In this document: positions 46,973-56,706 of the stretch, in pieces
How the letters are laid out: the number at the start of each line of letters is the position of its first letter
How positions within the stretch are numbered: the first letter of the stretch is position 1
DNA from: Gonapodya sp. JEL0774
Lineage: Eukaryota; Monoblepharomycota; Monoblepharidomycetes; Monoblepharidales; Gonapodyaceae
Reading direction: 5' to 3'
Assembly: GCA_027604505.1 (NCBI GenBank)
Contig: JADIIX010000062.1
Location: 1,532 to 65,531, forward strand
Length of the DNA stretch: 64,000 bases
The notes under the pieces: model-generated
Told to the model about the DNA's origin: nothing
Databases searched by the model: none
What the model saw: only the letters and a program-made list of their open reading frames with translations
Program-made: the position numbers and the translations under genes

Positions 46973-48580
46973 TCACTCATCACATGAATCCTCCTCCTCT
47001 TCATCTTCTCCTTCATCATCCTCTCCCTCACTGGCCCCTTCCTCCCAGGTTGACCTATAGAGAGGTGACGCGAAGATCGCTGGCATCCGTTTCGTATCCT
47101 GGATCTTCACAAGGTGATGATCTGACGCATGAACGATTCCCGAATGCTCCTCACAAGCGCGACACTGAATGGAGGGGAGTTTTGGCACGCGAAAATCGTC
47201 GCGCCGCATTGTCAAACAACGCACCAGATCATAATCGACACATTCGAGACTGTCCGTGAAGAACACAAGGACATAAAATTCAGGTTGGAAGTTTTAATGT
47301 CTCGTAAGATCGACACTCTGTACTCATCGTACCATTTGAACCGCGGACCCGAAAGGTCAACCGACTTGCAATTGTCACACCGCACGCCCACATGAGACAC
47401 TTTGTAGGGATCCAAAGGGAGGGCCGCAAAGTCTTTGCGACCACTCGAAGGCATGTACTGGTTTGGAAAAACGGCAAATGCGATAGCATTTGTAAGCGTA
47501 CGCCACAGAAGCATCGCGCTTGTTTTGTCGTCAGAAAAGAAAAAAAATAAAATGAAGTACTCACCATGCCTCCAAGCAGTCGAAGGACCAGGTTCAGGGT
47601 CGATTCCATTTGTATGTTGTAGTCCGCGAGTGTTTTGCCGTTCTCCAGTTGTTTCCCTGCAAAGATGAACCTCTGCTCGTCAGATGGAACTCCCTCCTTG
47701 CCTTCAATGAGCCTCTTAATATCATCTATGGTGTTCTTCGGATTCACGTTGAGGGTGATCAATGCACCAGTGTAGGTTTTCACAAATATCTGCATGTTGG
47801 GCTTTGCATTGTCTGACACACGAACCGGAAGGGACCGACCAATGGCTTCAGACGCAGGTCACAATCGAAAGAGGCGGTAGAGGCGTGACACGTACCAGGT
47901 GCCCCATTACCAACCTGGGCTCCACTGGCTACCGCTACCTTGCCCTCACTGTGAGAGAGTGTTTCGGACGGCGTCTCCTCTCCCGACACCCCGACAGAGT
48001 GATGTAAAGGCACTCCAGAGGATGGTGGCGGGACCCGTGGAGGCTTGGGCGCCGGTCGGCCGCGTGTGCGTTGCATGTACAAAGTTGCACCAGGGTTGTT
48101 CTTATTGTCCAGACGACCATATCAGCACGGTGTGGAGGACCAGCACCACCAGCATCATACACTCACAAGGAGAAAAGCGCTTCTCGGGATTTTCTTGTTA
48201 CTGCTGAGGTCGACGTACAGGTCAAGTTCGTCTGCCACGTTTCACCTATCGATGAACACCACCCCACACCGGCCGGGCGATTCCAACCACCACGCTCACT
48301 GGATTTCCTGCCAAAGTTCAGCGCAGCCTTGTTCAGGAGCATGCCCACGGTCGTCTTGGAGCAACATTGTACTTTGTACGTCCCGCGCTTCCAGTCCACT
48401 TTACTACGTACGAGATGAGGTGATGGAGCTGCAATCATAGTACCAAGATTCCCATGCATTTCCAGCTGCAGCTTACTCGGAATACTCAATTTCCACTGTA
48501 AAAAACTCCACTGGTGAAGATGGTGTGGCATCTTTGGCGATCACAACAACTGGTCGGTAACGGAGAGTTGACGTCACCAT
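46973..48580 (-). CDS. Ubiquitin-ZZ protein, tandem copy A
   Basis: Eight minus-strand exons (48477-48580, 48300-48403, 48167-48231, 47896-48100, 47565-47812, 47333-47457, 47225-47249, 46973-47164), 355 aa. N-terminal unrecognised domain: [20 protein letters not shown], then [41 protein letters not shown] Pro/Ser-rich linker follows, then a diverged ubiquitin ([17 protein letters not shown]...LVLRLLGG) and directly [10 protein letters not shown]. The ZZ zinc finger is assembled from three exons: [24 protein letters not shown], with [10 protein letters not shown]. An acidic tail ([18 protein letters not shown]) ends it. Compared with ubiquitin: L8Y, K11A, K29L, K63M and R74L; K48 and the GG are kept. 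ZZ fingers often read N-termini or histone tails; role here unknown. Confidence 0.88.
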
Positions 48581-49050
48581 CCCGGCCGGACGTGATCCAG
48601 CGAAGAAGGACTTGCAGATGCGCTTAAAAGGAAAAAGCGAGACAATCAAACTTTGCTAAGTGGAAGAAAACGTCGGATTAGAGTTGATGGAGCGAGAAGC
48701 AAATCAAAAACCGAATGACGGAAGGGTGGTTCCGAATGCCCGGTAGTGCAATCTACAAACCAGGTCCCACAATAGAATCAACACGCTCCCCGCGAAAATC
48801 ACAACTGAGTTTGAACTATTTATTATTCTTGGAAGACTAGTTTCATGATAGATAGATGTATGATCGCGTACTTTCCACCAGCAGCGCTTAGCACCAGACA
48901 TTTACCGTTGCCTGTGCAAGGTCTCCTCTCCAGAAGTCTCAAAAAATCAATGGGGTAAAGAAAAAGCAACCAGCTCTGAATGTTAGGATTTATGTATGGC
49001 TTTCCCACAATGCTCCATTTCGATGTTCACTCGCCATCATATGTATCCTC
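48581..49050. other. Spacer between tandem copies A and B
   Basis: 470 bp holding the copy A promoter and the copy B 3' flank. No gene; AT-rich around 48750-48960. Confidence 0.5.
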
Positions 49051-50638
49051 CTACTCATAACCCTCATTTCCCTCATCTTTATCTTCACCTTCTTCGTCCT
49101 CTCCCTCGCTGGCCCCTTCCTCCCAGGTTGACCTGTAGAGAGGTGACGCGAAGATCGCTGGCATTCGCTTGGTGTCCTGGATCTTGACGAGGTGATGATC
49201 TGGCGCATGAACGATTCCCGAATGCTCCTCGCAAGCGCGGCACTGAATGGAGGGGAGTTTTGGCACGTGAGAATCGTCGCGCCGCATTGTCAAACAACAT
49301 ACCAGATCATAATCGACACATTCAAGACTGCCCGCGAAGAACGCAAGGACATTAAAATCAGGTTCGAAGTTTTAGTGTCTTGTAAGATCAACACTCTGTG
49401 TACTCATCGTACTATTTGAACCGCGGACAAGAGAAATCAAACGACTTGCAATTATCACACTGTACACCGACGTTTGAATCCTGATGTGAACCTAACGGAA
49501 GGGCCTCGAATTCCTTGCGACCACTCGAAGGCATGTACAGAATTGAAAACAGCAATGTGCAACGTTAACTTGTGAAGAGCACGATACAGCCGCGTCGCAC
49601 TCGTCTCGTCACCCAAAGAGAAAAGAAAGATTACTTACCATTCCTCCACGATGCCGTAGCACCAGATGCAAGACCGAGTTTGGCGATATTTTGTAGTGTG
49701 CAATCGTTCTCCAATCCAATCCTCGAGTTGTTGTGCCTCAGATATCAGCCTTTGCTGCGCAGTTGGGACTCCGTCCTTCTATTGGATGAGCTTCTTGATA
49801 TCTTCGATGGTGTTCTCCCAGACAAAGTCGAGGATGATCGTTTTGCCTAAGAGCGTTTTCACATAGATCTGGTAGCTGGGTTCCGGCTTATCTGACAATT
49901 GAACGGACGAGACCAAGAGCGTCAGAAACATGTCACAAAGAGAGATACCGAGGAGTTGTTGTGAGTACCGGCTACCCCATCTTCAGCCTTGGATATGCAT
50001 GATCCTGCGATATCGCCCTCGGAGAAAGAGAGTCCACCGGATTGATTCCTCTGTCCCGGTGCATGGACAGCTTTATGCAAAGGCAGTGCAGAGAATGGCG
50101 GCGGGATGGCTGAAAGTTGAGGAGTAGCTCGCCCTCGTTCGCGCTTGACGTACAGAGTTGTACCCGGGTGGTCCTTGTTCAAATTTGACATACGACATGA
50201 TCAGTAGCGTATCCAAGGCTCACAAACACTAGTACATTATACATACAGCGAGTAAAGTGATCCTTGGTATTTTCTTATCGCAGCTGGAGTCGGCATACAG
50301 GTCAAGCTCGTCTGGCGAAACTTTGGAGGTGTTGATCAACAGAAACCCCAACACCAGGCGCACCACGCTCACTGGAGTTCCCGCCAATGTTCACTGCAGT
50401 TTCATCCAAAAGCATCCCCGCGGTCGTCTCGGAACAACACTGTGCTCTGTAACTCCCCTTCTTCCACTCAACAGTACCACGAAATGCGAGTTCCATTAGG
50501 TCGAGTATCCCATGTATCTCCGGCTGCAGCTTACTCGGAAAGCTCAATCTTCACTCTAAAGATCTCCAACGGTTGAGCAGTTGTGGCATCCTTGGCGATC
50601 ACAACAACTGGTCGATAGCGGACTGTTGACGTCACCAT
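49051..50638 (-). pseudogene. Ubiquitin-ZZ protein, tandem copy B, inactivated
   Basis: Same order and exon plan as its neighbours ([20 protein letters not shown] start at 50638, ubiquitin part, SSGRKEFEALP, ZZ, acidic tail ending at 49051). Lesions: a TAG at 49779-49781 where ubiquitin has D32 (IQ-stop-KDGVP); the ubiquitin exon 49639-49891 is 253 nt against 248 in copies A and C, so the frame shifts before the LHLVL end; the acceptor before YMPSSGR is TG instead of AG (49538-49539); and a ZZ cysteine is changed to Tyr (FKC to FKY). The 5' exons and C-terminal exon look intact, so loss is recent or only partial transcripts remain useful. Confidence 0.85.
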
Positions 50639-51265
50639 CTCTGCTGGACGTGATCCGACGAAGAAGAACGCGCAGATGCGGTTCAAGAGCAAAACTGGAC
50701 GCCCAGAATTTGCTTTGAGTGGAAGAGAACGCTAGAACGCAGCTGTTGCGACAAGACACGATTTCTAACAGCGAACGGCTCCTGATCCGTGTGACCGCAG
50801 TATCCGCTCGTGACTGGCCAATCGTATGCACCAACCCGGAAGCCGGTCCCAAGTCACTAAAGCAGCGGGAGGGGGCGAAAAGGAGGAACAGACGCCGGCA
50901 GGAAACTCTCGCGGCAAGGGTTATTGGTGTGAGCAATGGCTCGCGAGAAACAAGCCGGAAGTCATGTGAGTCAGAGACCCAAACCTCCTGCCACAGGTTC
51001 AAGTGACTAAGCAAATGCAATGCAACACTTAAGATTTATTTAAGAGTTGAGTCGGTTGAACACAATGTATAAGTTGACAATAACAGGGGAAAGTGGCAGG
51101 CACAAGTAGTTCGTTCAGACGGCAGGCTTTATTCCAAAATATCAGAAAAAAAGAAAAAAGGCCAAAACAAGAAATTTCAAACACCCTGACGCGCGGCACT
51201 CTGTACGCTGTCGCCCGTCTTCCAATGTCCCCCCACCTATTCCCGTCGACACCGATCACCCGCCC
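50639..51265. other. Spacer between tandem copies B and C
   Basis: 627 bp with no supported gene; short ORFs on both strands only. Confidence 0.5.
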
Positions 51266-52993
51266 TCACTCATCCTCCGAATCCTCCACCTCAATCCCCT
51301 CTTCCTCCTCCACCTCCCCCTCCTCTCCCCCGATCTCCTCCTCCTCCCACGTCGACTTATACAACGGCGACGCGAACACTGCGGGCATCCGCCCCGTGTC
51401 CGAGATCTTGACCAGGTGGTGGTCCGCGGTGTGTACAATTTCGGAATGCTCCTCGCAAGCGCGGCACTGGGGGTGGGAGGAGGGGGAGAAGGGGTAAAGG
51501 GGTGAGCTGGAGGGAGACGACGGCGGGGGAGTGGTTTCGAACAACGCACCAGGTCGAAATCGACACACTCGAGACTACCGACCGAAACAAACAACAATGA
51601 AAGGTTTGATAAAACATAAAGCCGTTAAAAGTGTGGTTCTCTTTCCAAACCACGAATCTCCTGTAATTCGATCCGCACCATTTGAACCTTGGTCCCGAGA
51701 AATCCACCGACTTGCAATTATCACACCGCACGCCCACGTGCGACACTGCGTGGGGATCCAACGGGAGGGCCTCGAATTCTGTCCGACCGCTCGAAGGCAT
51801 GTACTGGATTCAAAGCGGACGTCAGGGAAGTATCGAGCATCGAGCTCGTTTCGTCGTCAAAACAGAGGGGAACACTCGCCATTCCTCCGCGCAGCCGCAG
51901 AACCAGGTGCAAGGTCGATTCCTTTTGTATGTTGTAGTCGGAGAGTGTTCTTCCGTCCTCGAGCTGCGTCCCCGCAAAGATCAGCCTCTGCTGGTCAGGT
52001 GGGATTCCTTCCTTGTCTTGGATGAAGGATTTGACGTTGTCAATGGTGTCTGCCGGGCGAACGTGGAGGGTGATGAGTTTGCCTGTGAGGGTTTTCACGT
52101 AGAGCTCCATGCCGCGGTACGGCTTGTCTGACAAACGAAGAGAAAGAGTTCAGGAAGGACGGGGTGGGCAAAGGCGAAATAAGAAGCAAAATTCAATCCC
52201 ATAACAGTGGGAGGATCATGGTAACTTCTTTTGCGTTGGGGGGATTGCGATACGTTCACTCCTCGTGGGGGCCATGTGATACGTACCAACTCCCCTACTT
52301 TCAGCCTTGGGTACGTTTACTCCAGCCATTTCCTCGCGCGGGCGAGAGAGTGACCTCGAGCGTGTTTCCCGTTCCAGTGTCCCGAGAGAGCGAACCGCAG
52401 ACGGCTGCGGAGGCCTCGGTGGTGCCCGGAGAGGCTGTTGCGGGGGTGGTGGCGGGGCGGGTTGCACTGGAGGGGCCCGTTGACCTCGGTTGCGTCTGAT
52501 GTTCAACTCTTGATCCGGTTGGTTCTGAGCAGAGTACACTGGTGATCCCCAGCTTGACGTCGGGTCGCAGAACGGCCAACTTACAACGAGAAAAGTTTTC
52601 CTAGCAATTTTCTTACTATCATTCGGGTAAGCGGTATACAGGTCAAGTTCCTCTGCCGAACAACCGCGCCTGTTGATCAACTCAAAACTCAACAGCGGGA
52701 AGGTTTGCTTTATGCTCACTGGAATTGACTCCAAAGTTCAGCGCAGCTTTATCCAAGAGCATCCCGGCTGTCGTCTTGGAGCAGCATTTCACTTTGTATC
52801 CCCCTCCCTTCCAATCGATGTCGCTACGAAACGAGGTGAAGGAGCTGCCATGGGGTGTGTATTTGCAAGGAAGAGCAACTGTCGCTTACTCGAAAAATCT
52901 GATTTTGACAGTGAAAAACACGACTGGGGGAGAGGAATTGACGTCTTTAGCGATGACAATTGCAGGCTCGTATCTGATGGTTGAGGTGACCAT
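51266..52993 (-). CDS. Ubiquitin-ZZ protein, tandem copy C
   Basis: Eight minus-strand exons (52890-52993, 52720-52823, 52585-52652, 52287-52524, 51880-52127, 51679-51803, 51550-51574, 51266-51466) total 1113 nt, 370 aa. N-domain [20 protein letters not shown] and [20 protein letters not shown]; linker rich in Pro/Arg ([16 protein letters not shown]); ubiquitin close to canonical from residue 30 on ([37 protein letters not shown]) but with K29F and K48T; then [15 protein letters not shown], and a complete ZZ finger ([33 protein letters not shown]) and acidic tail. The intron after RGGM uses a GC donor (GCGAGT) where copy A has GTGAGT. The RLRGG-M junction could be a deubiquitinase cut site. 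Confidence 0.88.
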
Positions 52994-54693
52994 ATGGGTG
53001 GATTGATGGATCGATTGAGGGATATGGGGCGAGTAATACGATGATTGGGGGGACTGAGAGAAACGAGTGCGTGTGTCTTTGGGAGAAGTAAAGTGTCGGT
53101 GTGCAGTTTCTGTTGTGGGCGACGAATCCAACTGGAAATTCAATGGAATGTGTGGGGCTCACAACTGTGTGGCCTTACCCGTCTATGACAGACCACAGCA
53201 CTCCATTGAAACAGATTCCCCCTTCAACAGAACGCGCAGCCTCGCCCTTGTGAGCACCCCTTTCTTCTCCTCTTTATCTTGCTCTATCTCACCAGCTACC
53301 CTCTTCCGCCTCGCTTTGTCCCAGCATTCCCATCGTGGAGGGTCCTTATCAATCATAATGATAAGGCAACAAGCAGTCGTTCGGCACCGTTTGCCGTCGA
53401 GCAAAAGAACGTGTCGCGTGATTGGGAGTTGCGTTGTATCCCCACGAGGTTTACAGAGTCCATCCCGATGTGGTTGAACGGCGAGAATGGAGTGGGACCG
53501 ACGTGAAGTCGGACCATTCTCGAGAGAATTTGGGATTACAAACTCCCGCCAAAAGAGGAAATGCACACCATTTTGTGGAAGAGGATAACCCCTTGCGTAT
53601 TGACGTGGACCCGATTGAGTTATGTAACACGACACTCTCGGTTCTAGCACTGGCACCGACACCGCCCTTTCTCAGTGTACGCACCGTTCAACGCAGGCTC
53701 GAATATGGACCGAACGATATGGGGGACCGTATTTTGGTGGGTCGTTCCTTTTTTTTGGTCTTGCCGGTTAGGGTGTGGACAGTGGGGGGTACCTTCTTCG
53801 GGTCTTTCCAAAACCACAGACACAACCTCCCCGCAGTGGTCCCGGGGCAACGACGTACCTACCGAGATACACGCCCTTTCAACGTTATGTGTATCTGTGT
53901 CTTTGGTGCACGGGCAACCGTTCACATACTTCGGCGGCGCAACGAGACCGATCCCCGAGTCCCGACCTGCTCTCCCCCGTCGAACCCGTGGACCGCCGTC
54001 GTGTGGCAACCATTGGACTGACGGTCGAGCTCAGCGTTGATGTGGACGAGGCCATCTCTGAATGTAGATTCATTGTAGTGCTGGTACATGAATGTGAATA
54101 CATACATTCATGGTAATGTTGTGTGTTGCACGTCATTCTCGTCACTCACTTGCAATATCAATTCACGCACAAGGTTCAGTTACAAATCACATTTCACCCA
54201 AAGTCTCCATGTTTGAGGTTCCCTTTGGATCATTTCAACCCCCCGGCCCGTTACGAGAAAACCACCTCTTTATCCACACGACACACACCCTCCTGCGTGG
54301 ACACAAGGTTGTCGATCCACGACCGACACCGCCCGTATGTATGCCACTTCCAAAATCAAAATTTTTCTTTTTCTGTTATTTTTTTTTTCCCCCATAACTT
54401 TTCATCATAAAAACACCGAGATGCTCCCAACGAACGAAACCGACAAAGATCAAAAACTGAACACGCCGCATCGCTCCTTCCCCAACCCACAGTCCACCTC
54501 CTACAGACACCACCCCTTCCAACCCACCCCCACCCGCCCCCTTTACCCCTTCCTACCTCCTCACCAACACCCCGCCCACCCTCACCAACTCCCCATCCTG
54601 CCCTCCCCGTCCCCCGCACCCCGCATACCCCGCCCCCCACCCCCCCACCCACCCCAACACCCCCAAAAAAGGGCACCCGCCAAAACCCCCCCC
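52994..54693. other. Region without a convincing gene
   Basis: A 199-codon plus-strand frame (53422-54021) and a 159-codon minus-strand frame (53183-53662) overlap; neither shows a known motif. The plus frame contains ALYPHEVYRVHPDVVERREW and LRIDVDPIELCNTTL, the most protein-like pieces. The right end (54480-54693) is C-rich low-complexity sequence running into the gap and may carry the last exon of the next minus-strand gene. Confidence 0.35.
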
Positions 54694-54815
54694 NNNNNNN
54701 NNNNNNNNNNNNNNNNNNNNNNNNNNNNNNNNNNNNNNNNNNNNNNNNNNNNNNNNNNNNNNNNNNNNNNNNNNNNNNNNNNNNNNNNNNNNNNNNNNNN
54801 NNNNNNNNNNNNNNN
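54694..54815. other. Assembly gap (122 N)
   Basis: Run of N bounded by a C-run on the left and G-runs on the right, so the missing piece is probably a C/G homopolymer-rich segment. Confidence 0.99.
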
Positions 54816-54912
54816 GGGGGGGGGCGGGGGGGGGTGTGTGGGGGTGGGGGTTGTTGGCGTGACATTTGTGAGCCTCGCTTCCCCGCAGCCCCCCTACACC
54901 GCGTCTACCCAC

Positions 54913-56706
54913 CTTGACCAACCCGCCCACCACGACGGGCACTCCGACCACCACCCCCGCCGGCCCCATCGCCACGCCCACGTTCATCCACCACCTCGGC
55001 GGCTCCCCGTACCACCGTCGCCACGCCCACTCCCACCCGGTACTCAGCGCGTCCACCACGAGGCACACCACGGCGTACACCAGGCCCGCCAGCCCCAGGT
55101 ATCCGGCGACGGTCACGGGGAACAGGGACAGGCCCATGCCGGCGGGTTGGAGTGGAGGTTGCAAGGTGGCTGAGGGGGGGGTGATGGCGGGGAGGGTGGT
55201 GAGACCCAAGGGGCCTACGACGAGGGAGAGGAGGAGGAGGGCGAGGTGGAGGGGGAAGCGGAGGCGGGTGTAGAAGGGGGGCACCGGGTGGGCGCGCTGG
55301 CCCGAGCGGCGGTGGCGGTTGTGGATGATCACCGAGGCGGGGGAGGGGGGCCGGGCAGGGGTGGGGGTGGGGGAGGGCGGGGAGGCGGATTTGACGGGCC
55401 CAAGCATCACGTCCCGGCCTGCGACACCGCCTCCGACACCGTAATACCCGTCGTACCCAGCGTCTTGGCCGTGGTCGTCGTCATCATCGTGGTTGCCGTC
55501 GTCCCCCTCGTGGTTCCACGTGGTGTGGTCGCCGTGGTGGTGGTCGGCGCCAGGCACGTCACGGGACCGGGACCGGTACGCGTACCCGTACCCGTACTCG
55601 GACGCGGGCACGTCCCCATTCCCGCTCGTGGACCCCGTGGTCGGCCCGGGCAATGCAGCGTACGGTGGAGTGGACAGCGGTGCCTGCGCCTGCGCAGGGA
55701 GTGGGGGTGGGGGACGCGCCGCAGGACGGGGGAGCTGCTGGGTCTGTGCCTGTGCTTGTGGCTGTACCGGTGCAGGTCCCGGTGCAGTGGAGCCGGCCAG
55801 CGGGGTCGTGGAGTGGGCCGAGGAGGCAGAGCCGGAGGAAAGCGACAGGGCGGGCGAGGGGTCGCGGTGCGGGTGCGGGTGTGGAGGTGATTGTGGATGT
55901 GGATGCGGACGTGGAGGTGGCAGAAGAGGAGCGTGGCGAGCCGTGGGTTGTGGAGGAGGGGGTCGGTTGGATGAGGACGGCGGGAAGGGTGGCGGGGGGA
56001 GGGGGCGGGATGAGGGGTGCGGGGGGTGGGAACTCGACGGGTCGACCGCGGGTCCGTCCCCGTACCGGTTCCTGTACTGGTCCCCACCCCCGTACCGATC
56101 CCCAACCCCACCCCCGTCCCCTCCGGCATCCCAGTCCTGGTCGGCCGGCGGACCACTCCACTCTGTGGCAGTTGAGAGTCGCGGTGCGGAGGGTTGCGGG
56201 TGGTGGTCGGTAGGGGGAGGGGGTGCGGGTGCAGGGCCGGTGAGGAGACCTGGGAAGGAGGGGAAGGATGGAACGGCGGAAGAGGTGCGAGGGGCAGGAG
56301 TTGGATGTTGTTGGTAGGGAGAGGAGTGAGGGAGCGGGAGTTGGTCGTGATAGGGGACAGCAGAAGGAGGAGAGTGAGAGTGTTTGAGGATTCCCCTGGC
56401 CGGCGGGGGAGTTGAGGGGTAGTGAGGAGGCTGGTGGTGAGGGTTTGGAGAGGGCGGAGAGTCTGGGGAGAGAGGGGAGTGGTGGGAGTGAGGGGAGTAG
56501 GGGGGTTGGTGGGAGTGGAGGGGAGGAGAGTCTGGGTGGTAGGGGGAGTAGGGGGAGTAGGGGGAATGGGGGTGTTGGTCCGAGTGCTGGGAGGAGGAGG
56601 GCGGGGAGTGCGGGTCGTGCAGGTCGTTCGTTGTGCGTGCGTCTGAGATTGGAGATGGGTCTGCGCCACCCCACGATGTGATCGCAGAGTGTGGCTGAGT
56701 TGTCAT
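54913..56706 (-). CDS. Pro/His-rich membrane protein, 3' end near the assembly gap
   Basis: Single long exon of 598 codons from ATG 56706 to a likely donor after GGLVK (GTGGGT at 54912); the remaining exon(s) lie in or beyond the gap. The first 430 residues are Pro/Ser/His-rich (SPYSPYSPYHPDSPPLHS; PPPPFPPSSSNRPPPPQP). A Tyr/Gly and Asp/His-rich patch follows (ASEYGYGYAYRSRSRD, DDDDDHGQDAGYDGYYG). After a basic stretch (NRHRRSGQRAHP) come three hydrophobic spans: LHLALLLLSLVVGPLGLTTL; LFPVTVAGYLGLAGLVYAVV; VGVAMGPAGVVVGVPVVVGG. So a long cytosolic or luminal disordered head with a small membrane domain. No family recognised. Large plus-strand ORFs here are shadows caused by high GC. Confidence 0.7.

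Noticed and set aside
51029-51259. Minus-strand 76-codon ORF downstream of ubiquitin-ZZ copy C
   Set aside because: Lies after the copy C stop, no conservation with equivalent positions after copies A and B.
47565-52127. Polyubiquitin or plain ubiquitin-ribosomal fusion gene
   Set aside because: Each gene has one diverged ubiquitin followed by a ZZ finger, not ribosomal protein or further ubiquitin units.
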